The notes beneath the pieces were generated by a model. It did not search any database, was not told where the DNA came from, and saw nothing but the letters and a program-made list of their open reading frames with translations. Shown one piece after another: positions 53,765-64,000 of a stretch of 64,000 nt of DNA. The DNA lies in assembly GCF_001666835.1 (NCBI RefSeq), contig NZ_LZJF01000122.1:33397-97396 (forward strand), in the 5' to 3' direction. Made by a program: the position numbers and the translations under genes. The stretch comes from Mycobacterium sp. E3251. Lineage in GTDB: Bacteria; Actinomycetota; Actinomycetes; Mycobacteriales; Mycobacteriaceae. Within the stretch, counting starts at the first letter, position 1. Every line of letters begins with the position of its first letter.

Positions 53765-56179
53765 TTGACCAGTGCCGCCAAAACCGAGACCGGAGACGAG
53801 GTACGTCCGCCGGAGATGGTCACGCTGACCATCGACGGCAACGAAATCAGCGTGCCCAAAGGCACATTGGTGATCCGTGCGGCCGAGTTGATGGGTATCC
53901 AGATCCCGCGGTTCTGCGACCATCCGCTGCTCGAGCCGGTCGGCGCGTGCCGGCAGTGCCTGGTTGAGGTTGAGGGGCAACGCAAGCCGATGGCATCATG
54001 CACCACCGTCGCCACCGACGACATGGTCGTGCGCACGCAGCTCACGTCGGAAGCCGCCGACAAGGCCCAGCACGGTGTGATGGAGCTGCTGCTCATCAAT
54101 CACCCGCTGGACTGCCCGATGTGCGACAAGGGCGGCGAGTGCCCGCTGCAGAACCAGGCGATGTCCAACGGCCGTGCCGATTCCCGCTTCACCGACGTCA
54201 AGCGGACCTTCGCCAAGCCGATCAACATCTCCGCGCAGGTGCTGCTGGATCGCGAGCGCTGCATCCTGTGCGCCCGGTGCACGCGGTTCTCCGAGCAGAT
54301 CGCCGGGGACATCTTCATCGACATGCAGGAGCGCGGCGCCCTGCAGCAGGTCGGCATCTACGCCAATGAGCCGTTCGACTCGTACTTTTCGGGCAACACG
54401 GTGCAGATCTGCCCGGTCGGCGCGCTGACCGGAACGGCCTACCGTTTCCGGGCCCGCCCCTTCGACCTGGTGTCCAGCCCCAGCGTCTGCGAACACTGCG
54501 CGTCCGGGTGCGCCCAGCGCACCGACCACCGCCGCGGCAAGGTATTGCGCCGGCTGGCCGGCGACGACCCGGAAGTCAACGAGGAGTGGAACTGCGACAA
54601 GGGCCGGTGGGCGTTCACCTACGCGACCCAGCCGGACGTGATCAGCACTCCCCTGATTCGCGACGCGGACGGCACGCTGGTGCCCGCGTCGTGGTCGCAC
54701 GCGATGGCAACGGCGATTCGGGGCCTCGAGGCGGCGCGCGGGCGCACCGGTGTGCTGGTCGGCGGCCGGGCCACCTTGGAAGACGCCTACGCGTACTCCA
54801 AGTTCGCCCGAATCGTGCTGGACAGCAACGATATTGACTTCCGCGCTCGCCCGAACTCGGCCGAGGAAGCCGACTTCCTGGCGTCACGCATCGCCGGCCG
54901 GCGCGACGTCAGCTACGCCGATCTGGAATCGGCTCCGGTGGTGGTGCTGGTCGGGTTCGAGCCCGAAGACGAGTCGCCCATCGTGTTCCTGCGACTGCGC
55001 AAGGCCGCCCGCAAGCACGGGCTACCGGTGTACGCGGTTGCGCCGTTCGCCACCCGGGCGCTGGTGAAGATGTCCGGGCGGCTCATCAAAACCGTTCCGG
55101 GTACCGAAGCGGCGGCGCTGGACGGGCTGGCCACGGGAGAGGTGGGCGACCTGCTGTCCACCGCCGGCGCGGTCATCATGGTCGGCGAACGCCTGGCCAC
55201 GGTGCCCGGCGGATTGTCCGCCGCCGCCCGGCTCGCGGACGCCACCGGTGCCCGGCTGGCGTGGGTGCCACGCCGAGCCGGCGAGCGGGGCGCGCTGGAG
55301 GCCGGCGCGCTGCCCGCCCTGCTGCCGGGTGGCCGCCCCCTCGACGACGAGACCGCCCGCGCGCAGATCGCCGCGGCGTGGCACGTCTCCGAATTGCCTT
55401 CCACCGCAGGGCGTGACGTCGACGGCATCCTGGCCGCCGCCGCCGACGGGACGCTGGGCGCCCTGTTGGTCGGCGGTGTCGAACCCGACGACTTCGCCGA
55501 TCCCGAAGCGGTGCTGGCCGCGCTGGACTCCGCCGGATTCGTGGTGAGCCTGGAGCTGCGGCGCAGCGCCGTCACCGACCGCGCCGACGTGGTGTTCCCC
55601 GTCGCGCCGACGGCGCAGAAGGCAGGGGCCTTCGTCAACTGGGAGGGGCGCTACCGCCCGTTCGAACCGGCGCTGCGCTGGAGCAGTGAGCAAGCCAGCC
55701 AGTCCGATCACCAAGTGCTCGACGCGCTGGCCGACGAGATGGGCGTCTATCTGGGGCTGTCGACCGCTTCGGCGGCCCGCGCCGAACTCTCCGCGCTGGG
55801 CACCTGGGACGGCGGTTGGGCGACAGCCCCGGCCGTCGCGGCCCCGTCCGGGAACCGGCCCGAAAAAGGACAAGCGGTGCTGACCGGGTGGCGGATGCTG
55901 CTGGACAACGGCCGGATGCAGGACGGCGAGCCGCATCTGGCCGGGACCGCGCGCAAGCCCGCGCTGCGGCTGTCGGCCGACACGGCCGCCGAGATCGGCG
56001 CCGCCGACGGTGACGCGGTCACCGTCAGCACGGCGCGCGGATCGATCAGCCTGCCGCTGATCATCACCGACATGCCCGACCGGGTGGTGTGGCTCCCGCT
56101 GAACTCCCCGGGTTGCGCCGTCCACCGACAGCTGGGCGTAACCCTGGGCAGCACAGTGAAAATCGGAGTGGGCTCATGA
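53765..56179 (+). CDS. nuoG: NADH-quinone oxidoreductase subunit G
   Basis: An 804-residue iron-sulfur subunit. The N-terminal [2Fe-2S] site is [20 protein letters not shown], then a His/Cys [4Fe-4S] site ([17 protein letters not shown]) and a ferredoxin-like site ([17 protein letters not shown]). The extra N7-type cluster ligands CEHCASGC plus a later Cys are also present. The rest is the molybdopterin-oxidoreductase-like domain without cofactor. The start is TTG 53765. Confidence 0.96.
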   Translation: MTSAAKTETGDEVRPPEMVTLTIDGNEISVPKGTLVIRAAELMGIQIPRFCDHPLLEPVGACRQCLVEVEGQRKPMASCTTVATDDMVVRTQLTSEAADKAQHGVMELLLINHPLDCPMCDKGGECPLQNQAMSNGRADSRFTDVKRTFAKPINISAQVLLDRERCILCARCTRFSEQIAGDIFIDMQERGALQQVGIYANEPFDSYFSGNTVQICPVGALTGTAYRFRARPFDLVSSPSVCEHCASGCAQRTDHRRGKVLRRLAGDDPEVNEEWNCDKGRWAFTYATQPDVISTPLIRDADGTLVPASWSHAMATAIRGLEAARGRTGVLVGGRATLEDAYAYSKFARIVLDSNDIDFRARPNSAEEADFLASRIAGRRDVSYADLESAPVVVLVGFEPEDESPIVFLRLRKAARKHGLPVYAVAPFATRALVKMSGRLIKTVPGTEAAALDGLATGEVGDLLSTAGAVIMVGERLATVPGGLSAAARLADATGARLAWVPRRAGERGALEAGALPALLPGGRPLDDETARAQIAAAWHVSELPSTAGRDVDGILAAAADGTLGALLVGGVEPDDFADPEAVLAALDSAGFVVSLELRRSAVTDRADVVFPVAPTAQKAGAFVNWEGRYRPFEPALRWSSEQASQSDHQVLDALADEMGVYLGLSTASAARAELSALGTWDGGWATAPAVAAPSGNRPEKGQAVLTGWRMLLDNGRMQDGEPHLAGTARKPALRLSADTAAEIGAADGDAVTVSTARGSISLPLIITDMPDRVVWLPLNSPGCAVHRQLGVTLGSTVKIGVGS

Positions 56180-57453
56180 CGACGAACTCCTTGACCGTCT
56201 TCGGACACGACACCTGGTGGCTGGTGCTGGGCAAGGCGCTGGCCATCTTCGTGTTCCTCATGCTCAACGTGCTGGTCGCGATCCTGCTCGAGCGCAAGAT
56301 CCTGGGCTGGATGCAACTGCGGCCCGGACCGAACCGCGCGGGGCCGTGGGGCGTCCTGCAGAGCCTGGCCGACGGAATCAAGCTGGCGCTCAAGGAAACC
56401 ATCACGCCGGGCGGCGTCGACAAGTTCGTCTACTTCGCGGCGCCGGTCATCTCCACCATCCCCGCGTTCACCGCGTTCGCGTTCATCCCGTTCGGGCCGG
56501 TGGTGTCGGTGTTCGGGCACCGCACTCCGCTCCAGCTGACCGACCTCCCGGTGGCGGTGCTGTTCATCCTGGGGCTCTCGGCGATCGGCGTGTACGGCAT
56601 CGTGCTGGGCGGCTGGGCGTCCGGGTCGACCTACCCGCTGCTGGGCGGGGTGCGCTCCACCGCGCAGGTCATCTCCTACGAGGTGGCGATGGGGCTGTCG
56701 TTCGCGGCGGTGTTCCTCTACGCCGGCTCGATGTCGACGTCGCAGATCGTCGCGGCGCAGGACCGGGTCTGGTACGTGTTCCTGCTGTTGCCGTCGTTCG
56801 TCATCTACCTGATCTCCATGGTCGGTGAAACCAACCGCGCGCCATTCGATTTGCCCGAGGCCGAGGGTGAGCTGGTCGCCGGCTTCCACACCGAGTACTC
56901 GTCGCTGAAGTTCGCGATGTTCATGCTGGCCGAGTACGTCAACATGATGACGGTCTCGTCCCTGGCGACGGTCCTGTTCTTCGGCGGCTGGCATGCGCCC
57001 TGGCCCATCAACATGTGGGCCGGCGCCAACACCGGGTGGTGGCCGCTGCTCTGGTTCACCGCCAAGATGTGGACGTTCCTCTTCATCTACTTCTGGCTGC
57101 GGGCCTCGCTGCCCCGGCTGCGCTACGACCAGTTCATGGGGCTGGGCTGGAAGCTGCTGATCCCGGCGTCACTGGTCTGGGTGTTGATCGCGGCGGTGAT
57201 TCGCACCCTGCAGAACCAGGGGTACGCGCACTGGACCCCGCTGCTGGTCGCCTGCAGCATCGTGTTCGCGACGGCGCTGGTGCTGTTGTTGCGAAAACCG
57301 TTCGCCACGCCCAGTATTCGCGCGCTGGAGCGACAGCTCCGCCGCGAGGCCAAGCAATTGCCTGCCGGGCAGTCCCCCACACCGGTATTCCCGACACCGC
57401 CGCTGCCGATGAAGTCCCTGGCGGCCGCGAGCAAGGAGAAAGCACGTGGCTAA
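56176..57453 (+). CDS. nuoH: NADH-quinone oxidoreductase subunit H
   Basis: A 425-residue membrane subunit with about eight helices that links the quinone site to the proton pumps. Signatures: [28 protein letters not shown], and [27 protein letters not shown] (partial citation). The C-terminal ~35 residues ([18 protein letters not shown] onward) form a hydrophilic extension. ATG overlaps the nuoG stop. Confidence 0.97.
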   Translation: MTTNSLTVFGHDTWWLVLGKALAIFVFLMLNVLVAILLERKILGWMQLRPGPNRAGPWGVLQSLADGIKLALKETITPGGVDKFVYFAAPVISTIPAFTAFAFIPFGPVVSVFGHRTPLQLTDLPVAVLFILGLSAIGVYGIVLGGWASGSTYPLLGGVRSTAQVISYEVAMGLSFAAVFLYAGSMSTSQIVAAQDRVWYVFLLLPSFVIYLISMVGETNRAPFDLPEAEGELVAGFHTEYSSLKFAMFMLAEYVNMMTVSSLATVLFFGGWHAPWPINMWAGANTGWWPLLWFTAKMWTFLFIYFWLRASLPRLRYDQFMGLGWKLLIPASLVWVLIAAVIRTLQNQGYAHWTPLLVACSIVFATALVLLLRKPFATPSIRALERQLRREAKQLPAGQSPTPVFPTPPLPMKSLAAASKEKARG

Positions 57454-57991
57454 GTTCCTGGATGCCGTGGCCGGATTCGGCGTGACGTTCGGCTCGATGT
57501 TCAAAAGGCATGTCACCGAGGAGTATCCGGAGAAGCCGGGCCCCGTCGCGCCGCGCTATCACGGCCGTCACCAGCTCAACCGTTACCCCGACGGCCTGGA
57601 GAAATGCATCGGGTGCGAGCTGTGCGCCTGGGCCTGCCCGGCCGACGCGATCTACGTCGAGGGCGCGGACAACACCGAGGAGCTCCGGTATTCGCCCGGG
57701 GAACGCTACGGCCGGGTCTATCAAATCAACTACCTGCGTTGCATCGGCTGCGGCCTGTGCATCGAGGCGTGCCCGACCCGGGCGCTGACGATGACCAACG
57801 ACTACGAGATGGCCGACGACAACCGCGCCGACCTGATCTACGAAAAGGACCGGCTGCTCGCGCCGCTGCTGCAAGACATGCTCGCGCCGCCGCACCCCCG
57901 GGCGCCGGGCGCCACCGACAAGGACTACTACCAGGGCAACGTCACCGCGCATGGCCTGCGCGAAGCCGAGAAGGCCGGGGAATCCCGGTGA
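57446..57991 (+). CDS. nuoI: NADH-quinone oxidoreductase subunit I
   Basis: A 181-residue ferredoxin-type subunit with clusters N6a and N6b. Ligands: Cys54, Cys57, Cys60, Cys64 ([12 protein letters not shown]) and Cys99, Cys102, Cys105, Cys109 ([12 protein letters not shown]). GTG 57446 has AAGGAG at 57434-57439 and overlaps the nuoH end by 8 bases. Its stop overlaps the nuoJ GTG. Confidence 0.97.
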   Translation: MAKFLDAVAGFGVTFGSMFKRHVTEEYPEKPGPVAPRYHGRHQLNRYPDGLEKCIGCELCAWACPADAIYVEGADNTEELRYSPGERYGRVYQINYLRCIGCGLCIEACPTRALTMTNDYEMADDNRADLIYEKDRLLAPLLQDMLAPPHPRAPGATDKDYYQGNVTAHGLREAEKAGESR

Positions 57992-58800
57992 CTGGGGTGA
58001 CCGGCCAGCTCCTGGCTTCGAATCTGGCTTCGGAGACGATCGTCCGCACCTCCACCGGCGAGGCGGTGACGTTCTGGGTGCTGGGAGCCCTGGCGCTGAT
58101 CGGGGCGATCGGGGTGGTGCTCGCGGTCAACGCCGTGTACTCGGCGATGTTCCTCGCGATGACGATGATCATCCTCGCGGTGTTCTACATGATTCAGGAC
58201 GCGCTGTTTCTGGGCGTCGTCCAGGTCGTGGTCTACACCGGCGCGGTGATGATGCTGTTCCTGTTCGTGCTGATGCTGATCGGCGTGGACTCCGCGGAAT
58301 CTCTGAAGGAGACGCTGCACGGCCAGCGCATCGCCGCCGTCCTGGCCGGCGTGGGTTTCGGCGTCCTGCTGATCGCCGCCATCGGCGCCGCCGCGACCGG
58401 CGGCTTCGCGGGGCTGACCACCGCCAACGCGAACGGCAACGTGGAAGGGCTTGCCGCGCTGATCTTCTCCCGGTACGTCTGGGCGTTCGAACTCACCAGC
58501 GCGCTGCTGATCACCGCGGCCATTGGGGCGATGGTGCTGGCACATCGCGAGCGCTTCGAGCGCCGCAAGACGCAGCGGGAGCTCTCGCAGGAGAGGTTCC
58601 AGTCCGGTCGGCACCCCACCCCGATGCCCAGCCCCGGCGTCTACGCGCGCCACAACGCCGTCGACGTGGCCGCGCTGCTGCCGGACGGTTCGTACTCGGA
58701 GCTGTCGGTGTCGCCTATCTTGCGCAGCCGCGGCGCTGACGGTAAGCAAACTCCCTCCCGTGAGGCGAGCCCCTCCCTAACCCAAGGCGGCACCTCATGA
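57988..58800 (+). CDS. nuoJ: NADH-quinone oxidoreductase subunit J
   Basis: A 270-residue membrane subunit with five helices (about residues 26-48, 52-71, 79-103, 113-135, 163-185). The conserved [18 protein letters not shown] is present. The C-terminal ~75 residues are hydrophilic and repetitive (Ser/Pro-rich), longer than in enterobacteria. It overlaps nuoI and nuoK by 4 bases each. Confidence 0.94.
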   Translation: MTGVTGQLLASNLASETIVRTSTGEAVTFWVLGALALIGAIGVVLAVNAVYSAMFLAMTMIILAVFYMIQDALFLGVVQVVVYTGAVMMLFLFVLMLIGVDSAESLKETLHGQRIAAVLAGVGFGVLLIAAIGAAATGGFAGLTTANANGNVEGLAALIFSRYVWAFELTSALLITAAIGAMVLAHRERFERRKTQRELSQERFQSGRHPTPMPSPGVYARHNAVDVAALLPDGSYSELSVSPILRSRGADGKQTPSREASPSLTQGGTS

Positions 58801-59096
58801 ATCCGGCCAATTACCTTTACCTTTCGGCCCTGCTGTTCACCATCGGGGCCTCGGGTGTGCTGTTGCGACGCAACGCCATCGTGATGTTCATGTGCGTCGA
58901 GCTGATGCTGAACGCGGTCAACCTGGCGTTCGTCACGTTCGCGCGGATGCACGGCCACCTGGACGGGCAGATGATCGCGTTCTTCACGATGGTGGTGGCC
59001 GCGTGCGAGGTCGTCGTCGGCCTGGCGATCATCATGACGATTTTCCGTGCCCGCAAATCGGCGTCGGTCGACGACGCGAACCTACTCAAAGGCTGA
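58797..59096 (+). CDS. nuoK: NADH-quinone oxidoreductase subunit K
   Basis: The 99-residue MrpC-like subunit with three helices. The membrane glutamates are visible in [15 protein letters not shown] and [15 protein letters not shown], both part of the proton path. Its start is in the nuoJ stop; nuoL follows after 21 bases. Confidence 0.97.
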   Translation: MNPANYLYLSALLFTIGASGVLLRRNAIVMFMCVELMLNAVNLAFVTFARMHGHLDGQMIAFFTMVVAACEVVVGLAIIMTIFRARKSASVDDANLLKG

Positions 59097-59117
59097 CATC
59101 GCCAATATGGGGCCAAC

Positions 59118-61004
59118 ATGACTCACTACACCTGGCTGCTGGTGGCACTGCCGCTGGCGGGTGCCGCGATCCTGTTGTTCGGCGGGCGACGCACCGACGC
59201 GTGGGGCCACTGGCTGGGCTGCGCCACCGCCCTCGCGGCGTTCGGCGTCGGCCTGAGCCTGCTGAACGAGCTGCTCGGCCGCGCCGCGGACGACCGCGTG
59301 ATCCACCAGACGGTGTTCACCTGGATCCCGGTCGGCCAACTGCAGGTGGACCTCGGCCTGCAGATCGACCAGCTCTCGGTCTGTTTCGTGCTGCTGATAT
59401 CGGGCGTCGGGTCGCTGATCCACATCTATTCGGTCGCCTACATGGCCGAAGATCCGGACCGCCGAAGGTTTTTCGGCTACCTCAACCTGTTCCTCGCCTC
59501 GATGCTGCTGCTGGTGGTCGCCGACAACTACGTGGTCCTCTACGTCGGCTGGGAAGGCGTGGGCCTGGCCTCCTACCTGCTGATCGGGTTCTGGTACCAC
59601 AAACCCACGGCCGCGACCGCCGCCAAGAAGGCATTCGTGATGAACCGCGTCGGGGACGCCGGGCTGGCCCTGGGAATGTTCTTGATGTTCAGCACCTTCG
59701 GCACGCTGTCCTACGCCGGGGTGTTCGCCGGCGCACCGGCCGCCAGCCGCGGCGCGCTGACGGCGATTGGTTTGCTGCTGCTGCTGGGCGCCTGCGCCAA
59801 GTCGGCTCAGGTCCCGCTGCAGGCCTGGCTTGGTGACGCCATGGAGGGCCCCACCCCGGTGTCCGCGCTGATCCACGCCGCCACCATGGTGACCGCCGGC
59901 GTCTACCTCATCGTGCGGTCCAACCCGCTCTACAACCTGGCGCCGGATGCGCAAACCGCCGTCGTGGTCGTCGGCGCCGTCACGTTGTTGCTCGGTGCGT
60001 TCATCGGCTGCGCCAAGGACGACATCAAGCGCGCGCTGGCGGCTTCCACGATGAGCCAGATCGGCTACATGGTGCTGGCCGCGGGATTGGGCCCGGCCGG
60101 TTACGCGTTCGCCATCATGCATTTGCTCACCCACGGCTTCTTCAAGGCGGGTTTGTTCCTCGGCTCCGGCGCGGTGATCCACGCGATGCACGAGGAACAG
60201 GACATGCGCCGCTACGGTGGCCTGCGCGCGGCGCTGCCGATAACCTTCGCCACCTTCGGCCTCGGGTATCTGGCGATCATCGGCGTGCCGCCGTTCGCGG
60301 GCTTCTTCTCCAAGGACGCCATCATCGAGGCGGCACTGGGCGCCGGCGGCGTCCGCGGCTATGTGCTGGGCGGGGCCGCGCTGCTGGGTGCGGGCGTCAC
60401 CGCGTTCTACATGACCCGCGTGATGCTGATGACCTTCTTCGGCAAAAAGCGTTGGGCGCCAAGTACCCATCCCCACGAGGCACCCGGCCTGATGACCTGG
60501 CCGATGATCCTGCTCGCTGTCGGCTCGGTGTTCTCCGGTGGCCTGCTGGCGTGGCGGGGCACCCTGCAACGCTGGCTCGAGCCGGTCGTCGGGAAGCACG
60601 AAGAGGTGACCCACGCCTTCCCCGCCTGGGCGAACACCGCCCTGGCGCTGGGCGTGGTCATCATCGGGATCGCGGTGGCCTACCGGTTGTACGCGAAAGC
60701 CGAAATCCCCAGGGTGGCGCCGCTTGCGGTGTCACCGCTCACCACGGCCGCCCGCAGGGACTTCTACGGCGACGCCTTCAACGAGGAGGTGTTCATGCGC
60801 CCCGGCGCCGAACTGACCCAAGCGCTCGTCGACGTCGACAACGCCGGGGTGGACGGCTCCGTCAACGCGCTCGCCGCGCTGGTAAGCCGAACTTCGAATC
60901 GCCTGCGGGGGCTGCAAACCGGCTTCGCCCGCAACTACGCATTGTCGATGCTGACGGGCGCGGTCCTGGTGGTCGCGCTGATCCTGGCGGTGAAACTGTG
61001 GTGA
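59118..61004 (+). CDS. nuoL: NADH-quinone oxidoreductase subunit L
   Basis: A 628-residue antiporter-like proton-pumping subunit with about 16 helices and the long lateral helix at its C-terminus. Conserved segments: [52 protein letters not shown] (with the key Lys) and [17 protein letters not shown]. The ATG at 59118 fits the usual N-terminus. The stop overlaps nuoM GTG. Confidence 0.97.
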   Translation: MTHYTWLLVALPLAGAAILLFGGRRTDAWGHWLGCATALAAFGVGLSLLNELLGRAADDRVIHQTVFTWIPVGQLQVDLGLQIDQLSVCFVLLISGVGSLIHIYSVAYMAEDPDRRRFFGYLNLFLASMLLLVVADNYVVLYVGWEGVGLASYLLIGFWYHKPTAATAAKKAFVMNRVGDAGLALGMFLMFSTFGTLSYAGVFAGAPAASRGALTAIGLLLLLGACAKSAQVPLQAWLGDAMEGPTPVSALIHAATMVTAGVYLIVRSNPLYNLAPDAQTAVVVVGAVTLLLGAFIGCAKDDIKRALAASTMSQIGYMVLAAGLGPAGYAFAIMHLLTHGFFKAGLFLGSGAVIHAMHEEQDMRRYGGLRAALPITFATFGLGYLAIIGVPPFAGFFSKDAIIEAALGAGGVRGYVLGGAALLGAGVTAFYMTRVMLMTFFGKKRWAPSTHPHEAPGLMTWPMILLAVGSVFSGGLLAWRGTLQRWLEPVVGKHEEVTHAFPAWANTALALGVVIIGIAVAYRLYAKAEIPRVAPLAVSPLTTAARRDFYGDAFNEEVFMRPGAELTQALVDVDNAGVDGSVNALAALVSRTSNRLRGLQTGFARNYALSMLTGAVLVVALILAVKLW

Positions 61005-62599
61005 AGAACCTTCCGTGGCTCAGCATCCTGTGGCTGGTGCCGCTGGCCGGCTCGGTGCTGGTCATCCTGCTGCCGCCGGGACTGCGCCGGCTCGCCAAGT
61101 GGACGGGCCTGGTCTTCGGCGTCCTGACGCTGGCGGTCGCGGTCGTCGTCACCCTCGGCTTCAAGTCCGGTGGCACCACCTACCAGTTCGTCGAAAGTCA
61201 TTCCTGGATACCGGCGTTCGGCGCCACCTACTCGCTCGGCGTCGACGGCATCGCCGTGGTGCTGGTGCTGCTCACCGCGGTGCTGATCCCGGTGCTGCAG
61301 GTGGCCGGCTGGAACGACGGAGATGGTGACGACCCGTCGCACAGCGGCGAACGCAGCCCTCGCGGCGTGCACGCCTACGTCGCGCTGACGCTGGCCATCG
61401 AGTCGATGGTGCTGATCTCGGTGGTCGCGCTGGACGTACTGCTCTTCTACGTCTTCTTCGAGGCCATGCTCATCCCGATGTACTTCCTGATCGGTGGCTT
61501 CGGCGGTGGGGCAGGCAGGTCACGCGCGGCGGTGAAGTTCTTGCTGTACAACCTGTTCGGTGGGCTGATCATGCTCGCCGCCGTGATCGGGCTGTATGTG
61601 GTGACCGCACAGCACGGTTCGGGAACGTTCGACTTCCGGGAGATCGTCGCCGGCGTCGCCTCCGGCCGCTACGGTGCCGACTCCGCGGTGTTCAAGGCGC
61701 TGTTCCTGGGCTTCATGTTCGCCTTCGCCATCAAAGCGCCGCTGTGGCCGTTCCACCGCTGGCTGCCCGACGCCGCGGTGGAGGCCACCCCGGCCACCGC
61801 GGTGCTGATGATGGCGGTGATGGACAAGGTCGGCACCTTCGGCATGCTGCGCTACTGCCTGCAGCTGTTCCCCGGCGCCTCAACCTATTTCCGGCCGCTG
61901 ATCGTCGTGCTGGCCGTCATCGGTGTCATTTACGGCGCGGTCGTGGCCATCGGGCAGACCGACATCATGCGCCTGATCGCCTACACCTCGATCTCGCACT
62001 TCGGGTTCATCATTCTGGGCATCTTCGTGATGACGAGCCAGGGGCAGAGCGGGTCGACGCTGTACATGCTCAACCACGGGCTGTCCACGGCGGCGGTGTT
62101 CCTGATCGCGGGCTTCCTGATATCCCGGCACGGCAGCCGGAAGATCGCCGATTACGGCGGGGTGCAGAAGGTGGCGCCGATATTGGCGGGGACGTTCCTC
62201 GTCTCGGCCATGGCCACCCTGTCGCTGCCCGGCCTGGCGCCATTCATCAGCGAGTTCCTGGTCCTGCTGGGCACTTTCAACCGGTACTGGCTGGCCGCCG
62301 CCTTCGGCGTCACCGCGCTGGTGCTGTCCGCCATCTACATGCTGTGGCTCTACCAGCGGATGATGACCGGACCGGTGGCGACCGGCAACGAGAAGATCGG
62401 CGACCTGCGGGCGCGTGAATTGCTCGTCGTCGCACCGTTGATCGCGCTGCTGTTCGTCCTCGGGGTTTACCCGAAGCCGGTGCTGGACATCATCAACCCC
62501 GCCGTCGAGAACACCATGACCACCATCGGTCAGCATGATCCCGCGCCGAGCGTGCCGGCGGTCAACCGCGCACCCCGGACAGCCGAAGGACCGCGATAA
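61001..62599 (+). CDS. nuoM: NADH-quinone oxidoreductase subunit M
   Basis: A 532-residue antiporter-like subunit with about 14 helices. Signatures: [55 protein letters not shown] (split family block with pump Lys) and [21 protein letters not shown] 61001 overlaps the nuoL stop. The stop overlaps nuoN ATG by one base. Confidence 0.97.
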   Translation: MKNLPWLSILWLVPLAGSVLVILLPPGLRRLAKWTGLVFGVLTLAVAVVVTLGFKSGGTTYQFVESHSWIPAFGATYSLGVDGIAVVLVLLTAVLIPVLQVAGWNDGDGDDPSHSGERSPRGVHAYVALTLAIESMVLISVVALDVLLFYVFFEAMLIPMYFLIGGFGGGAGRSRAAVKFLLYNLFGGLIMLAAVIGLYVVTAQHGSGTFDFREIVAGVASGRYGADSAVFKALFLGFMFAFAIKAPLWPFHRWLPDAAVEATPATAVLMMAVMDKVGTFGMLRYCLQLFPGASTYFRPLIVVLAVIGVIYGAVVAIGQTDIMRLIAYTSISHFGFIILGIFVMTSQGQSGSTLYMLNHGLSTAAVFLIAGFLISRHGSRKIADYGGVQKVAPILAGTFLVSAMATLSLPGLAPFISEFLVLLGTFNRYWLAAAFGVTALVLSAIYMLWLYQRMMTGPVATGNEKIGDLRARELLVVAPLIALLFVLGVYPKPVLDIINPAVENTMTTIGQHDPAPSVPAVNRAPRTAEGPR

Positions 62600-64000
62600 T
62601 GACCCTCCCCACCCCCAGCATCGAGTACTTCCTGCTCTGCCCGACGCTCATCGTGTTCGGCGTCGCCGTGGTCGGCGTCCTCGCGGAAGCTTTCCTGCCC
62701 AGGCGGATTCGATATGGCGCCCAGGTGACGCTGGCCCTGGCCGGTTGCGTCGCCGCCTTCGTCGCGGTGATCGCGGTGAGCCGCTCCGTCCCGGCCTCCG
62801 GCCGCGCGACGGTGCTCGGCGCGATGGCCGTCGACCGGCCGACCCTCTACCTGCAGGGCACGGTGCTGCTGGTCGCGGTGCTGGCGGTCATCTTCATGGC
62901 CGAACGCACGCAAGCCAAGGCGGACAGCAAGATCGTTGCCGGGGTGGGCGCCGCCGGACCGGTCGGCCTGGATTCCTTCACCCCGCAGGCGTCCGCGGTC
63001 CCGGGCAGCGACGCCGAGCGTGACGCGGAGCGGGCCGGGGCCGCACAGACAGAGCTGTTCCCGCTGGCCATGCTGTCCGTCGGCGGCATGATGGTCTTCC
63101 CCGCATCCAATGACCTGTTGACGATGTTCGTTGCGCTCGAAGTTCTTTCGCTGCCGCTGTACCTGATGTGCGGCCTGGCCCGGCACCGGCGCCTGCTGTC
63201 GCAGGAGGCGGCGATGAAGTACTTCCTGTTGGGCGCCTTCTCATCGGCGTTCTTCCTGTACGGCGTGGCGCTGCTGTACGGCGCGACCGGCACGCTGCTG
63301 CTGACCGGCATCCGGGACGCGCTGGCGGCGCACGGGGACACCTCGATGGCGTTGGTCGGTGTCGCACTGCTGTCCGTCGGCCTGCTGTTCAAAGTGGGTG
63401 CCGTGCCGTTCCATTCGTGGATCCCGGACGTCTACCAGGGCGCGCCCACCCCCATCACCGGGTTCATGGCGGCAGCCACCAAGGTCGCGGCCTTCGGCGC
63501 GCTGCTGCGGGTGGTCTACGTCGCGCTGCCACCTCTACACGATCAATGGCGTCCGGTGCTGTGGACCATCTCGATCCTCACCATGGCGGTCGGAACCATC
63601 ACCGCGGTGAACCAAACCGACGTCAAGCGGATGCTCGCCTACTCCTCGGTCGCCCATGTCGGGTTCATCCTCACCGGCGTGATCGCCGACAACCAGGCGG
63701 GCCTCTCGTCCACGCTGTTCTACCTGCTCGCCTACAGCTTCAGCACCGTCGGCGCGTTCGCCATCGTGAGCCTGATCCGCGACGCCGACGGCGTCGAGGA
63801 CGCCACCCTGTCGCACTGGGCGGGACTCGGGCAGCGCTCACCGATTGTGGGCGTGATGTTTTCGATGTTCCTGCTGGCCTTCGCCGGCATCCCGCTGACG
63901 AGCGGGTTTGTCAGCAAGCTCGCCGTGTTCAAGGCCGCGGCGCAGGGCGGCGCGGCGCCGCTGGTGATCATCGGTGTGGTGGCCAGTGGGATCGCGGCCT
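62599..64000 (+). CDS. nuoN: NADH-quinone oxidoreductase subunit N (3' end missing)
   Basis: The frame from ATG 62599 stays open to the last base, so the gene is cut by the window edge at about residue 467. It is the third antiporter-like proton pump. Visible parts: SIEYFLLCPTLIVFGVAVVGVLAEAF at the N-terminus, an insert rich in Ala/Gly (about 100-150), LLTMFVALEVLSLPLYLMCGLARH and FKVGAVPFHSWIPDVYQGAPTPITGFMAAATKV (family blocks). It ends the nuo operon as expected. Confidence 0.96.
   Translation, partial: MTLPTPSIEYFLLCPTLIVFGVAVVGVLAEAFLPRRIRYGAQVTLALAGCVAAFVAVIAVSRSVPASGRATVLGAMAVDRPTLYLQGTVLLVAVLAVIFMAERTQAKADSKIVAGVGAAGPVGLDSFTPQASAVPGSDAERDAERAGAAQTELFPLAMLSVGGMMVFPASNDLLTMFVALEVLSLPLYLMCGLARHRRLLSQEAAMKYFLLGAFSSAFFLYGVALLYGATGTLLLTGIRDALAAHGDTSMALVGVALLSVGLLFKVGAVPFHSWIPDVYQGAPTPITGFMAAATKVAAFGALLRVVYVALPPLHDQWRPVLWTISILTMAVGTITAVNQTDVKRMLAYSSVAHVGFILTGVIADNQAGLSSTLFYLLAYSFSTVGAFAIVSLIRDADGVEDATLSHWAGLGQRSPIVGVMFSMFLLAFAGIPLTSGFVSKLAVFKAAAQGGAAPLVIIGVVASGIAA

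Noticed and set aside
59082..60614. Long minus-strand reading frame (510 codons) opposite nuoL
   Set aside because: It is an antisense shadow of high-G+C coding DNA, has no domain, and the plus strand encodes an unmistakable NuoL.

Overview
The window is chromosomal DNA from a non-tuberculous, probably slow-growing Mycobacterium. The evidence is high G+C, frequent GTG/TTG starts, a 368-nt tmRNA whose tag reads ADSHQRDYALAA, mycothiol-type and F420-type enzymes, DUF732 secreted proteins, and gene orders known from M. tuberculosis: ssrA-MDMPI-smpB-ftsX-ftsE-Rv3103c-mscS-prfB-fprA, hisN/fadE24/fadE23/fadB4, and a response regulator followed by nuoA-N.

Layout. (1) 1-7.1 kb holds unlinked housekeeping and hypothetical genes: hemerythrin, SelO, an LLM oxidoreductase, small membrane proteins, a PhyH dioxygenase, DMT transporters and two DUF732 proteins. 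(2) 7.3-10.4 kb is a sugar/glycolipid module (NDP-sugar epimerase/decarboxylase, glycosyltransferase, convergent methyltransferase), with two overlapping mini-ORFs linking the first two genes. (3) 10.6-14.7 kb has a tandem universal stress protein, then three exported peptidoglycan-active proteins (M15 peptidase, beta-lactamase-like lipoprotein, PGRP amidase). (4) 14.8-19.1 kb is accessory: a structured leader before a small ORF and an ANTAR protein, a Thr/Pro-repeat secreted protein, a cutinase, decayed fragments and a lipoprotein aldose 1-epimerase. It is bounded by the tmRNA gene and a 20/22 copy of the tmRNA 3' end about 2.75 kb away, which suggests an old tmRNA-targeted insertion. (5) 19.2-27.2 kb is the conserved ssrA-to-fprA block. 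(6) 27.2-32.4 kb is a coherent nitric-oxide/hypoxia locus: group III truncated haemoglobin and universal stress protein on one strand, and quinol NO reductase, a Cys-rich membrane protein and a slipin on the other, with DosR-box-like palindromes in the shared promoter. (7) 32.4-39.2 kb is hisN, fadE24, fadE23, an aldo/keto reductase and two quinone-oxidoreductase-like genes. (8) 39.4-47.4 kb is a tightly coupled catabolic operon: cupin dioxygenase, alpha/beta hydrolase, CoA transferase, HMG-CoA-lyase-like enzyme, TetR, acyl-CoA dehydrogenase, aminoglycoside-phosphotransferase-like kinase and two small proteins. (9) 47.4-64.0 kb is YceI, an atypical response regulator and the 14-gene complex I operon, cut by the window end inside nuoN.

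No CRISPR array, intact insertion sequence, tRNA or rRNA was found. The most interesting signals are the NO-detoxification locus with its paired palindromes, the ANTAR gene with a tandem hexaloop leader, and the tmRNA-end duplication with gene debris. Gene identities rest on motif recognition and remembered family features; no database search was run.
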